NCBI RefSeq assembly: GCF_014642875.1
Contig: NZ_BMJC01000004.1
Span: 62,001-126,000, forward strand
Reading direction: 5' to 3'
DNA: 64,000 nt
From: Puia dinghuensis
GTDB lineage: Bacteria > Bacteroidota > Bacteroidia > Chitinophagales > Chitinophagaceae
Shown one piece after another: positions 33,646-43,143 of this stretch. The notes under the pieces are model-generated. The model was not told where the DNA came from, did not search any database, and saw only the letters and a program-made list of their open reading frames with translations. Numbering within the stretch: the first letter of the stretch is position 1; the number at the start of each line of letters is the position of its first letter. The translations under genes and the position numbers were made by a program.

Positions 33646-35850
33646 CTAGACCAGCGGATTGATGCCTACTTCTTCCTGCGGAGCAGCAAGCGCCGTATGC
33701 AGCGGGGGAGTGACCTTCCCGATATCCGTCGTCACCTTCGAGATGAAATTAAACTGGTCGGCAATAGGTTTGAACTCCTTTGCCGCCCGGGCCTTCTCAT
33801 TGAGAACTATCAATGCATCCTTAGCCGGTGGCGGGGCATCAGCTGTTATCTTATCTGTAAGGATATCGATCGCCCTCCCGAGACGATAGACAATGTCGTC
33901 GACAACGGGCCGGTAAGCAGCATCTGCGTACCGGGTCGCCAGCGAGGGCGTATAATAGGCCAGCGTGGCAATGTGGGAAGTAAGCATATGGTTGGAGACG
34001 ACAAACTGGTGCATCTCCGTAATGCTTTTTTGCTTGCGGCGCGGCTCGGAGAGCATCCGCGACAGGGCGTCGGAAAGGTTAGCCAGCGCGACAAAAGCAT
34101 TTTTCCGCGAAAGCTTATATTGATGGACACTCACCGGTGTGCCAAGGAAGGCTCCGGTGACATCCTTGAAATAGGTGATATTGGCCTCGAGGGCGCCCGT
34201 CATAAAATCGGTGATCCTTTCATGCTCCCATGAAGGGACGATGAGGATACTCGCTATAAAGGAAATGGCGGAGCCGATGATGGTGTCGATGACGCGATCG
34301 GAGAGGATACTCCGGAAATCGGTAGGATATAACAAGTGGAAGACCAGCAGCACATAAGGGGTCATCAAGGTGACGGCAACGAGGTAGTTGGTTCGGATGA
34401 AGACGTATGTCCCGATCATGAACAGGATCATCAGTACGTAGAGCACCGTCGTATCCTTGATAAAATACAAGATGAGCAATCCCACAAAGCCACCGGCCAG
34501 GGTCCCCATCAGTCTTTCGAAGTTTCTTCTTTTTGTAAGACTATACACTGGTTTCATGATCACGATGATCGTCAGCAGGATCCAGTAGCCATGACCAAAA
34601 GGCAGGAAGCCGGAAATGATATAGCCCGCAAGCGTGGCAATGCTTACTCTCAGCGAGTGGCGGAAGATATCGGAGCCGAAGTTGAGATTGTCCAGGATCA
34701 TTTTCCGGTCGATTTCCTGGTGCACCACAAACTCCTCTACGTCTACCTCGGACCTTATGCTGCGGCTTAGCTTCCGGTCGTAGGTAGTATATCCATGTAA
34801 CGTATGCATCCGGAGGCCGAGGTCTTCGATACTATCGAGGATATTGCTCAGCCCGATGAAGGCGTCTGCATTGCCGGTGTTGCGGTGGGTCTCCCTATAC
34901 TGATCGAGATGCGCACGCACGGCGCGAATCCGGGAAGGAAGCTCTTTGTTCTCCACCGACGCCTTACCGCTCATGATGGCGATGCCTATCTCGTCCAGTT
35001 CGGCGGCGAGATCGAGGATCAGTCCCCTGCACTCCTGCATCAGTCCGGATTCATCGAAGAACTCGTGCAGCATGCGGTAGTCCTGCTGCGAAGTCATGAT
35101 CCTTTCGAAAAGATCAATAATATCGAGGAAGATCATCATCAGCACCCGCCCGACATGGGTCGACTCTTTTACGATGCTGCGGCTTTTGAACAGGAGCTCG
35201 CGAACAAGTTGCTGCTTTTCGTGGATAGATACCTGGCTCTCCACCAGCTGCCGGTAATCCTGATCGTAATCAACATCCCGGGAATAAAAAGCCGCTTTGA
35301 TACGCAGATATCCTGCTGTAGCCTGAAGGCAGTCGCCGATGGCCTGTTGAACAAGCTTGTAGGGTCGAAAGCTGTATAACAGCAGGCTAAGCACCGTATA
35401 CCAAACGCCGCCGGCGAATACATAGGCGGCCGTGATCAGGCTTTCGAGCCCCGAGCGATGCCGGTCGATATTCAGCACCATCACCAGGAGTGCGTTTACC
35501 CCGATGGATGTTGCCCTGGTGCCGTAGACGCCCATGAAGGAAAACATAAAGCAGAAAACAAAGACCAGCAAGCCGGAGAGCCACTGCGACCCGGAGGCCA
35601 GTCCCATGAGCAGGGTAACGAGGAAAATTATTAACACGCACGCTATCATACCATTACGGCGATGATGGATGGGTCCGGGATTATCCGTATTCCCCACGCA
35701 CATCGCACCGATGGATAAAGAGAGACCGGCTATAAGATTGTGGAAATGACTGAGCAGGATGGCAGGCAATGTGATCCCTACAGTGATTCGTATAGCGCCG
35801 TTGAAATAGTGACTGTTGATAAAACTCTTATATTGCCTGATATAATCCAT
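33646..35850 (-). CDS. FUSC-family (YccS/YhfK-like) membrane protein
   Basis: 734 residues with two blocks of hydrophobic helices: residues about 20-165 (ITVGITLPAILLSHF, LLVFVFCFMFSFMGVYG) and about 385-530 (LRVSIATLAGYIISGFLPFG, LMGTLAGGFVGLLILYF). They are separated by, and followed by, long cytoplasmic helical domains. This is the architecture of the fusaric-acid-resistance-like FUSC family, which includes the YccS and YhfK aromatic-acid or stress-related proteins. The transported compound is unknown. It is convergent with korA. Confidence 0.82.
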   Translation of the reverse strand: MDYIRQYKSFINSHYFNGAIRITVGITLPAILLSHFHNLIAGLSLSIGAMCVGNTDNPGPIHHRRNGMIACVLIIFLVTLLMGLASGSQWLSGLLVFVFCFMFSFMGVYGTRATSIGVNALLVMVLNIDRHRSGLESLITAAYVFAGGVWYTVLSLLLYSFRPYKLVQQAIGDCLQATAGYLRIKAAFYSRDVDYDQDYRQLVESQVSIHEKQQLVRELLFKSRSIVKESTHVGRVLMMIFLDIIDLFERIMTSQQDYRMLHEFFDESGLMQECRGLILDLAAELDEIGIAIMSGKASVENKELPSRIRAVRAHLDQYRETHRNTGNADAFIGLSNILDSIEDLGLRMHTLHGYTTYDRKLSRSIRSEVDVEEFVVHQEIDRKMILDNLNFGSDIFRHSLRVSIATLAGYIISGFLPFGHGYWILLTIIVIMKPVYSLTKRRNFERLMGTLAGGFVGLLILYFIKDTTVLYVLMILFMIGTYVFIRTNYLVAVTLMTPYVLLVFHLLYPTDFRSILSDRVIDTIIGSAISFIASILIVPSWEHERITDFMTGALEANITYFKDVTGAFLGTPVSVHQYKLSRKNAFVALANLSDALSRMLSEPRRKQKSITEMHQFVVSNHMLTSHIATLAYYTPSLATRYADAAYRPVVDDIVYRLGRAIDILTDKITADAPPPAKDALIVLNEKARAAKEFKPIADQFNFISKVTTDIGKVTPPLHTALAAPQEEVGINPLV

Positions 35851-35927
35851 TTTGATCGCAAAATTTTTCTTTCCTTCGTATCCTGGTTTTACGACTTACC
35901 TGCTGATAAACCCTCAACGTCGCCAAC

Positions 35928-38408
35928 ATGAGAAATGCTGCTTTATTCCTATTGATCATCCTTTCCTATAAAAGCCTCGAAGCTCAGCAGGTGGCAGGCT
36001 TTGTCCGGGATGACAAGGGCAAACCACTAGCAGGCGCCTCGATCGCTTTAAAAAAAGAAAGAGATTCCTCCATCGTAAAGATCGGAATTTCAAACTCATC
36101 CGGTGAATATGAATTTGCACCCGTCGAACCCGGTCGTTATTTCATCGCCATCTCACATACAGGCTATGCTCCCCAAAACTCGGCATCTTTCGAGACAATA
36201 CCGAATGGCAGCGCACAAGCGCCCGCAATAGCGCTTAGCCGGGCGACTACAGCGTTGAGGGAAGCCGTGGTCCTGGGCAGGAAGCCGCTGATAGAAGTCA
36301 GGCCTGACAAGATGATCTTCAATGTGGAAGGAAGCATCAATGAAATCGGCTCGGATGCGCTGGAGCTTTTACGTAAGTCGCCCGGTATAACGGTGGATAA
36401 AGACAATAACCTGAGTCTCAATGGCAAGAATGGGGTGCAGGTGTATGTCGACGGACGCCCCACCTATCTGTCGGGAGCTAACCTGGGCGACTACCTGAAG
36501 ACGCTGCAGTCCTCTTCGATAGCGACAATCGAGATCATCAGCAATCCTTCTGCAAAATATGAGGCGGCAGGCAATGCCGGCATCATCAATATCCGGCTGA
36601 AGAAGAACCAGGCGTATGGGACGAATATGACCGTGAGTGCGGGATATAAGATCGGGACATACGGCAAGTATAACGGCTCGCTGTCGTTTAATCACCGCGA
36701 CCGGAACATCAATATCTTTGGCGACTATGCTTATAATCATGCGCAGAACGAGACGTACGCCACCATGTACCGGACGCAGCTCGACACGTTTTTCCTTCAA
36801 AGGAGCACGCTTGTCTCCATGAACAACACGCACACCTACAAAGTGGGGCTGGATTATTTCATCTCCAGCAGGAGCACCCTTGGGTTGGTAGTCAACGGAA
36901 GCAGCCAGGACGAACAAATCCGCAGCAACAGCGCCACGCCCATCATCTATATGCCGACAAACAAGACGGACAGGATACTGCAGGCCAACAATCGTACGGA
37001 TGGCAGCCGGGACAATGTCAACGGCAACGCCAACTACCGGTATGTGGACACCAGCGGGCGGGAGCTCGACATCGACGCGGACTATGGTCTTTATCATCTA
37101 CGCAGCAACCAGTATCAGCCCAACAACTATTTCGACTCCACGGGCAAGGCCATGCTCTATAGCCGGGACTACACTATCGTCTCGCCAACCGATATCCATA
37201 TCTATACCTTCAAGGCAGACTATGAGACGAATCTTGCAAAAGGAAAACTTGGCTTCGGCGGAAAGACTTCCTATGTCACCACGGGAAATGATTTCCAGGA
37301 GTATGGCGTCTACAGTTACCCCCTGCGGGCGCCATTAAGATTGCTGGTAAAGCCTACAGTGGATACCCTAAGCAGGGATAACTTCGATTACCGGGAAAAT
37401 ATCAATGCCCTCTATGCGAATTATAAACGCACGCTGAAGGGCTGGATCATCCAGGGCGGTCTCCGGGTGGAGAACACCAATGCAAAGGGGACCTCAACAG
37501 GGTATCAGGCAAATAGCAGCCCCGCTGTCCCTTATGACTCTTCCTTTACCCGGCATTATACCGACCTTTTCCCCAGCGCTTCGGTGTCCTACAACAAGAA
37601 CCCGATGAAGCAATGGACGCTCAGCTACAGCCGGCGAATCGATCGTCCCGCCTACCAGGACCTCAATCCTTTCGAGTTTAAATTGGACGACTACACCTTC
37701 GCCAAGGGCAACACCCTTTTGCGTCCTCAATATACCAACAGCGTGGGACTCACTTTTATGTACAAGTATAAGCTAACCACCACGCTGAACTACAGTCATA
37801 TCAAAGACCTGTCCACGACCCTGGTGGACACCACCGATGCGTCCAAGGCCATTGTCCTGCGGGAGAACCTGGCGAACCAGGATATCGTCAGTCTCAACAT
37901 CAGTTATCCCTTCCAGTACAGATGGTATAGCGTGTTCTTCAATGTCAGCAGCTTCTATCAGCTGAATAGGGCAAATCTTGGACAAGGCAGGGTCATCGAT
38001 CTGAATATTTTTAATACTACCATCTTCTCGCAGCATACTATTCGAATGGGCAAGGGCTGGACAGGTGAGATCACGCAGTATTATGTCTCGCCGAATATCT
38101 GGCAGGCCACATTGCGTGCCCAGTCGATGTGGAGCATCGATGGGGGTCTTCAAAAGACCCTTTTCAAGGGCAACGGGACGTTCAAGGTGGCGGTCTCCGA
38201 CATCTTCAACACGCTCCACTGGAAGGCCACCAGTAATTTCGCCGGGCAATATATCCTGACGACAGGGGGATATGAAAGCCGGCTGCTGAAATTGTATTTC
38301 ACTTACCGGCTGGGCAACAAACAGGTGAAGGCCGCCCGCCGGCATAGCAATGGGGCGGAAGAAGAGAACAAGCGCGTAGGGGCCGGCAGTGGTGGGGCAA
38401 CGCCTTAA
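35928..38408 (+). CDS. TonB-dependent receptor-like outer-membrane beta-barrel protein
   Basis: 826 residues. A signal peptide (ALFLLIILSYKSLEAQ) leads into a carboxypeptidase-regulatory-like beta-sandwich (GFVRDDKGKPLAGASIALKK), typical at the N-terminus of Bacteroidota TonB receptors. Next comes a plug domain (RPDKMIFNVEGSINEIGSDA, VYVDGRPTYLSG and IEIISNPSAKYEAAGNAGII). The remainder is a large barrel with repeated aromatic-ended strands, ending LKLYFTYRLGNKQ followed by a short basic tail. The substrate cannot be inferred. No SusD partner is adjacent, so this is the stand-alone OMP_b-brl_3 type. Confidence 0.9.
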   Translation: MRNAALFLLIILSYKSLEAQQVAGFVRDDKGKPLAGASIALKKERDSSIVKIGISNSSGEYEFAPVEPGRYFIAISHTGYAPQNSASFETIPNGSAQAPAIALSRATTALREAVVLGRKPLIEVRPDKMIFNVEGSINEIGSDALELLRKSPGITVDKDNNLSLNGKNGVQVYVDGRPTYLSGANLGDYLKTLQSSSIATIEIISNPSAKYEAAGNAGIINIRLKKNQAYGTNMTVSAGYKIGTYGKYNGSLSFNHRDRNINIFGDYAYNHAQNETYATMYRTQLDTFFLQRSTLVSMNNTHTYKVGLDYFISSRSTLGLVVNGSSQDEQIRSNSATPIIYMPTNKTDRILQANNRTDGSRDNVNGNANYRYVDTSGRELDIDADYGLYHLRSNQYQPNNYFDSTGKAMLYSRDYTIVSPTDIHIYTFKADYETNLAKGKLGFGGKTSYVTTGNDFQEYGVYSYPLRAPLRLLVKPTVDTLSRDNFDYRENINALYANYKRTLKGWIIQGGLRVENTNAKGTSTGYQANSSPAVPYDSSFTRHYTDLFPSASVSYNKNPMKQWTLSYSRRIDRPAYQDLNPFEFKLDDYTFAKGNTLLRPQYTNSVGLTFMYKYKLTTTLNYSHIKDLSTTLVDTTDASKAIVLRENLANQDIVSLNISYPFQYRWYSVFFNVSSFYQLNRANLGQGRVIDLNIFNTTIFSQHTIRMGKGWTGEITQYYVSPNIWQATLRAQSMWSIDGGLQKTLFKGNGTFKVAVSDIFNTLHWKATSNFAGQYILTTGGYESRLLKLYFTYRLGNKQVKAARRHSNGAEEENKRVGAGSGGATP

Positions 38409-38503
38409 GGTTGCCTGGCATCCAGCCGCGGCCGGCGTAGGCGGGCGGTACAGCGCGGGCCGGCAGGGTCCTAAACGGGCCAGTTTTCTTATATTTGCCG
38501 CCC

Positions 38504-39952
38504 ATGCAAGTGATTACCGACGACATCAAGGCCCTTTATGAGGGGTTTAACGGCGCCCCGATGACGGGGCTGGAGAAGCTACCACAATCCGGCAGCAACC
38601 GGCAGTATTTCCGTATCCACACGGCCAACGGTTCTTATATCGCCACCTACAACGATAATGTTAAGGAGAACCGCACCTTCATCCAATTCAGCCGGCATTT
38701 CCGTGCAAAGGGCTGTCCGGTGCCGGAGATCTTTGCCATCAATGAAACCTTTACCATCTATCTGCAGGAAGACCTTGGCCATCTGTCCCTGTTGGGCGAA
38801 CTGGAGAAGCAAGGCCATAACCAGCGGGTATATACATTTTTCCAAAAGAGTCTCGAGCAACTGGCACGGCTGCAGATAGTCGGCGACGAGGGGTTGGATT
38901 ATACTAACTGGACCATCACTTCGCAGGAATTTGGCGACAAAGCCATCCTCAGCGATCTGCTCTACTTCAAATATTATTTCCTCGACACCCTGCAGATACC
39001 GTATGACAAGGAGAAGCTGATCGATGACTTCGAAGCCTTGAGCACCTATCTTACCCATGTCGATCACAAATATTTCATGTTCCGCGACTTCCAGAGCCGC
39101 AACATCATGTTGAAGGAGGAAGGGGTGTATTTCATCGATTTCCAGGGTGGGATGAAGGGCGCCTTGCAATATGACGTCGCTTCCCTCCTCTGGCAGGCAA
39201 AGGCAGAGCTGCCCGATGCGTGGAAGGACGGCCTGTTGGACTATTACATGGATTGTGTGGAAAGCATCCTGGATAAGAAGATCGATCGCATCCGGTTTGT
39301 CAGTCAATATAACGGCTATGTACTCATCCGGCTGCTGCAGGTGCTTGGGGCCTATGGCTTCCGCGGCCTCTTCGAACGGAAAGCGCATTTCCTGACCAGC
39401 ATTCCCCTTGCCTTGCGCAACTTCAGATGGTTTTTGAGCAATAAACAGGTTGGCATCGTATTGCCGGAGTTCGAGCGGCTGATGGGGCTGATGGTAGAGG
39501 ACGAGGTGATCAGCCGGTTCGAACCGGTGCAGGCGGATGAGAACACCCCGCTGGTGGTGCATATCAACAGCTTCTCTTTTAAGAAAGCCCAGCCTGAAGA
39601 TGAAAGCGGCAACGGCGGCGGTTTTATCTTCGACTGCCGTGGGATCCTCAACCCGGGGCGGATAGCGGAATTCAAAACGCTCACCGGTCGTGACAAACCG
39701 ATAAAGGATTTTTTGGAACAGCAGACCCGGATGCCCGAATTCCTCAACAGCGTTTATAATATGGTAGACATCTCCGTTGAAGACTATATCAAAAGAGGGT
39801 TTGACAGCCTGCAGGTTAGCTTTGGGTGTACAGGGGGCCAGCACCGAAGCGTATACGCCGCCGATGCCCTTGCCCGGCACCTACGCAATAAATTTCATGT
39901 AAAGATCGACCTGCATCATATCGAGCAGGAGGCCAAAAACTGGGTCAACTAG
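38504..39952 (+). CDS. Aminoglycoside-phosphotransferase-like kinase fused to RapZ C-terminal domain
   Basis: 482 residues from the ATG at 38504 (a TTG at 38495 is in frame). Residues about 20-310 form an APH/choline-kinase-like fold, with the phosphate-binding start ASN-type segment SGSNRQYFRI, the catalytic loop RDFQSRNIML and the metal-binding IDFQGG. Residues about 350-470 match the C-terminal domain of RapZ: HINSFSFKKA, FIFDCRGILNPGR, RDKPIKDFLE, MVDISVEDY and the GCTGGQHRSVY loop. In gammaproteobacteria RapZ binds small RNAs and GlcN6P to tune cell-wall precursor supply. APH kinases such as AmgK feed cell-wall sugar recycling, so a role in cell-wall sugar metabolism is plausible but unproven. 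Confidence 0.82.
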   Translation: MQVITDDIKALYEGFNGAPMTGLEKLPQSGSNRQYFRIHTANGSYIATYNDNVKENRTFIQFSRHFRAKGCPVPEIFAINETFTIYLQEDLGHLSLLGELEKQGHNQRVYTFFQKSLEQLARLQIVGDEGLDYTNWTITSQEFGDKAILSDLLYFKYYFLDTLQIPYDKEKLIDDFEALSTYLTHVDHKYFMFRDFQSRNIMLKEEGVYFIDFQGGMKGALQYDVASLLWQAKAELPDAWKDGLLDYYMDCVESILDKKIDRIRFVSQYNGYVLIRLLQVLGAYGFRGLFERKAHFLTSIPLALRNFRWFLSNKQVGIVLPEFERLMGLMVEDEVISRFEPVQADENTPLVVHINSFSFKKAQPEDESGNGGGFIFDCRGILNPGRIAEFKTLTGRDKPIKDFLEQQTRMPEFLNSVYNMVDISVEDYIKRGFDSLQVSFGCTGGQHRSVYAADALARHLRNKFHVKIDLHHIEQEAKNWVN

Positions 39953-39957
39953 CTGCT

Positions 39958-40866
39958 ATGTACTACATTGTCTATGGCTTTCTGTATCTGCTCTCCCTTC
40001 TGCCGATGTGGTTGCTCTATGGGGTTTCTGACGGAATCGCGTTGTTGCTGTATGCCGTGATCCGCTATCGCCGGGGGGTAGTTCTCGGCAATCTCCGCAT
40101 AGCCTTCCCGGAGATGACGGATGCCGGGCGATTGCGCATCGCCAAACGGTTCTACCGCAATTTTACCGACAATTTCATAGAGACCATCAAGCTGCTCTCG
40201 GCCAGCGAGCGGTTTCTCCGAAAAAGGTTTGTCATCGACAACCCGGAGGTGTTCGATGATTTCTACAACCAGGGACGCAAGATACAGTTGCATATGGGGC
40301 ATATCTTCAACTGGGAGGTCGCCAATCTAGCCATGCCCCTGCTGACGCCTTATACTTTTATCGTTGTGTACATGCCCGTAGAGAACAAGGCTTTCGAACG
40401 GCTCTTCCTGCACCTTCGGGGCCGTACCGGGACCGTTCTCCTCCCTGCAACCAAAATGCAGCGATCGATAATCCCCTATCGCAATACGCAGTATATGCTT
40501 GCCCTGGTGGCTGACCAGGCCCCGGGCGGACCGGAGCATTCTTACTGGCTGAATTTCTTTGGCCGACCTACCCCTTTTGTCCGGGGCCCGGAGCGGGGCG
40601 CCCGGATCGCCGATATCCCGGTGGTATTCCCCCGGGTTTACAAATCCCGGCGCGGATATTACCGGGCCGAGCTGATCACCATTGCCGAACATCCCGCAGA
40701 ATTACCCGAAGGGGAGCTGACCCGGCGTTACCGGCAGCTGCTCGAAGAATCCATCCGGAAGGAGCCCGACAGCTGGCTTTGGAGTCATAAGCGATGGAAG
40801 TTTACATGGACCCCAGGGTTTAGTCCATATTGGATAGAGCAAGAAAGTTTTGCACCAAGCGAGTAA
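39958..40866 (+). CDS. Lysophospholipid / lipid A acyltransferase-family protein
   Basis: 302 residues. A hydrophobic N-terminus (YIVYGFLYLLSLLPMWLLYG) is followed by the LpxL/HtrB pattern: GVVLGNLRIAFPEM and then the active-site segment QLHMGHIFNWEVANLAMP, an H-x4-E motif. Later segments are TPYTFIVVYMPVENKAFERL, ALVADQAPGGPEHSYWLNFF and WLWSHKRWKFT. The family transfers acyl chains to lipid A or related acceptors at the inner face of the inner membrane. Length is typical. It begins six bases after the APH-RapZ gene and is probably co-transcribed with it. Confidence 0.88.
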   Translation: MYYIVYGFLYLLSLLPMWLLYGVSDGIALLLYAVIRYRRGVVLGNLRIAFPEMTDAGRLRIAKRFYRNFTDNFIETIKLLSASERFLRKRFVIDNPEVFDDFYNQGRKIQLHMGHIFNWEVANLAMPLLTPYTFIVVYMPVENKAFERLFLHLRGRTGTVLLPATKMQRSIIPYRNTQYMLALVADQAPGGPEHSYWLNFFGRPTPFVRGPERGARIADIPVVFPRVYKSRRGYYRAELITIAEHPAELPEGELTRRYRQLLEESIRKEPDSWLWSHKRWKFTWTPGFSPYWIEQESFAPSE

Positions 40867-41011
40867 ATAGTTTCCCTGATCTATGACATATCGGGAAATT
40901 ATAATATTTTTACTACAACAGCCTGATCAGTAGCAAGACGACCGTTTCCAGTCGGCGTCGTCATCCCGTTCCCCCAATCGCACGACTACCTAAACCAAAA
41001 CCCCAAACCGG

Positions 41012-41677
41012 ATGACAACTTTTAACCCGGGAGTAGTGCTTGTCGATGATCATGTGCTGCTCCGAAACGGACTCGCCAGCCTGATACGCGGCTTCGGTGG
41101 GTTCGATGTATTGTTCGAAGCCTCTGACGGTAAAGACCTCATCAGGCAATTGAGAATTTCCCGCCACCCCGACATTATCCTGCTCGACATTGGGATGCCC
41201 GAAATGGATGGATTTGAAACCGCCTGTTACCTCAGGCGATGTTACCCCGAGATCAGAATTCTGGCATTGACGATGTCCGACACGGACAGTGCAATCGTTC
41301 GCATGTTAAAAAATGGCGCAAAGGGATATATCCTGAAAGATATCGATGCAGCCGGACTCAAGCGGGCGCTCGACTCGGTGGTGGAGAAAGGATTTTATTA
41401 TTCCGAAATGGTGACGGAAAAACTGATCGATACCGTCAGTCACCGCAGTGAGCCCGAGCGGCGGATCCGCGATCTGGTGCTGCTGAACGAGCGGGAGCTG
41501 GAGTTTATAAGGCTGGTGTGCACCGAGTGGACATACAAAGAGATAGCCGACCGGATGTACCTCAGCCCGCGGACCATCGATGGCTACCGGGATACTCTAT
41601 TCGAAAAATTGAATGTCAAGACCAGGGTGGGGCTGGCCATGTTTGCCGTGAAGAATGGGATTGTGACGTTAGACTGA
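41012..41677 (+). CDS. LuxR-family response regulator
   Basis: 221 residues. The receiver domain has the acidic pocket (VVLVDDHVLLRNGL), the phosphoacceptor Asp in DIILLDIGMPEMDG and the conserved Lys in GYILKDIDAAG. The C-terminal LuxR helix-turn-helix reads LNERELEFIRLVCTEWTYKE and ADRMYLSPRTIDGYRDTLFE. No histidine kinase is adjacent, so it is an orphan in this window; Bacteroidota often separate the pair. The 145 bases before it contain only an AT-rich promoter region. Confidence 0.9.
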   Translation: MTTFNPGVVLVDDHVLLRNGLASLIRGFGGFDVLFEASDGKDLIRQLRISRHPDIILLDIGMPEMDGFETACYLRRCYPEIRILALTMSDTDSAIVRMLKNGAKGYILKDIDAAGLKRALDSVVEKGFYYSEMVTEKLIDTVSHRSEPERRIRDLVLLNERELEFIRLVCTEWTYKEIADRMYLSPRTIDGYRDTLFEKLNVKTRVGLAMFAVKNGIVTLD

Positions 41678-41707
41678 GGCGGCTTCGGGCAGCGGCATTT
41701 GCTTCCG

Positions 41708-43114
41708 CTAGTTCAAGACACTCTTCTCCTTTACCACTTCGATTCCTTTCTGATCTTTGATCCTGGCCCATCCGCCGGATACATTCCGCAGATTGTGGAT
41801 GCCCTGGCGTTTGAGTAGGGAGGCGGCAATAATACTCCGGTATCCGCCGCCGCAATGGACATAGAGGTTGTGCTTTTCTTCCAGGTTCGCCATATTACCA
41901 GGGTCGGCCAGGTGCTGGAGGGGAAGATTGATCGCATCCTTTACATGCCCTTCGGCGAATTCAGTTTCGCGGCGGACATCGAGGACGATCAAATTGGGGT
42001 CGAAAGGGATGTCCATCGCCAGTTCGTCGGGTTCTACATCGATGATCATGTCGATGGGTTCGCCGGCTTGCTGCCAGGCGGAAAATCCGCCATCGAGATA
42101 GCCTTTTACTTTATCGAAACCAACCCTTGCGAGGCGAACGACGCTCTCTTTCTCTTCGCCAGGCGATGTCACGAGAACGATGGGTTTTGTAAAAGGCAGC
42201 AGGCTGCCGGCCCATTCGGCAAACCGGCCGTCGAGACCGATACTGATAGAGCCCGGCACGAATCCTGCAACGAAAATGTTCGAGCGGCGGGTATCCACCA
42301 GGATCGCATCTTCCTCCTTGATCAACTTTTTAAAAGTTTCGAGGTCGAGTGGATGCAGCCCGGTCTCCAACACTTCATCCAGTGGCTCATAGCCTTCTTT
42401 ATTGATGCGGGCATTGATGGAAAAATATTGTGGCGGCGCCATCAGGCCATCCGTGACGGCCCTGATGAATTCGTCCTTTGTCTGTTCTCTCAATGCATAA
42501 TTGCTTTCCTTTTCCTCTTTGAGTGTGCTATGGGTATTGGGGCCGAGGTTCTTACCACAGCTGCTGCCGGGGCCATGTGCGGGATACACAATCACATCAT
42601 CGGGCAGCGGCATGATCCTGGCCCGAAGGGAATCATACAACATCGCGGCCAGTTCTTCCTGGCCGAGGTTGCCGCTGCTGAGATCGGGTCTTCCTACATC
42701 GCCGACGAAAAGGGTGTCGCCGGTGAATATGGCATAGGGAGAACCATCCGCGTTGCGTACCAGGTAGCAGGAAGATTCCACCGTATGCCCCGGGGTATGG
42801 AGAACTTCTATCGTTGCGTCGCCTAGACGAAACTGTTCGCCATCTTTGGCAAGATGAATGGGAAAGTTGGTTTCCGTTCGCGGACCATAGATGATGGGCG
42901 CGCCGGTAGCCTTGGCCAGATCGAGATGGCCGGATACAAAGTCAGCATGAAAATGCGTCTCGAAAATATATTTTATGGTGGCGTTTCGCTCCCTGGCGAG
43001 CCCGATGTAGGCATCGATATCGCGCAGCGGGTCGATAATAGCAGCTTCCCCTTCGCTATCAATATAATAAGCTGCTTCGCTGAGACACCCCGTATAAAGT
43101 TGCTGAATGAACAT
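41708..43114 (-). CDS. Metallo-beta-lactamase-fold persulfide dioxygenase-like protein with two rhodanese domains
   Basis: 468 residues in the CstB-like order: a metallo-beta-lactamase domain (residues 1-230), then two rhodanese domains. The metal site includes FETHFHADFVSGHLDLAKA, HTPGHTVESSCYLV and FTGDTLFVGDVGRPD, as in ETHE1-type persulfide dioxygenases that oxidise glutathione or related persulfides to sulfite. The first rhodanese domain has TSPGEEKES where the active-site Cys loop should be, so it is catalytically dead. The second has VHCGGGYRSIIAA with the Cys nucleophile. An ArsR-type gene lies 29 bases upstream, and a palindrome sits between them. Confidence 0.9.
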   Translation of the reverse strand: MFIQQLYTGCLSEAAYYIDSEGEAAIIDPLRDIDAYIGLARERNATIKYIFETHFHADFVSGHLDLAKATGAPIIYGPRTETNFPIHLAKDGEQFRLGDATIEVLHTPGHTVESSCYLVRNADGSPYAIFTGDTLFVGDVGRPDLSSGNLGQEELAAMLYDSLRARIMPLPDDVIVYPAHGPGSSCGKNLGPNTHSTLKEEKESNYALREQTKDEFIRAVTDGLMAPPQYFSINARINKEGYEPLDEVLETGLHPLDLETFKKLIKEEDAILVDTRRSNIFVAGFVPGSISIGLDGRFAEWAGSLLPFTKPIVLVTSPGEEKESVVRLARVGFDKVKGYLDGGFSAWQQAGEPIDMIIDVEPDELAMDIPFDPNLIVLDVRRETEFAEGHVKDAINLPLQHLADPGNMANLEEKHNLYVHCGGGYRSIIAASLLKRQGIHNLRNVSGGWARIKDQKGIEVVKEKSVLN

Positions 43115-43118
43115 ACCC

Positions 43119-43136
43119 TTGCATTTATATATGCAA
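43119..43136. promoter_or_regulatory. Palindrome between arsR-like gene and persulfide gene
   Basis: TTGCAT at 43119-43124 and ATGCAA at 43131-43136 form a perfect inverted repeat with a 6-base AT spacer, five bases upstream of the ATG at 43114. The AT-rich short dyad is the size bound by ArsR-family repressors, and the upstream gene encodes one, so this is a plausible operator. Confidence 0.5.
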
Positions 43137-43143
43137 AGGTATA

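Noticed and set aside
38579-39880. Minus-strand 433-codon ORF
   Set aside because: Shadow of the APH-RapZ gene; long open frames on the opposite strand are frequent at this GC content.
41855-42826. Plus-strand 323-codon ORF
   Set aside because: Opposite strand of the metallo-hydrolase/rhodanese gene; composition is shadow-like.
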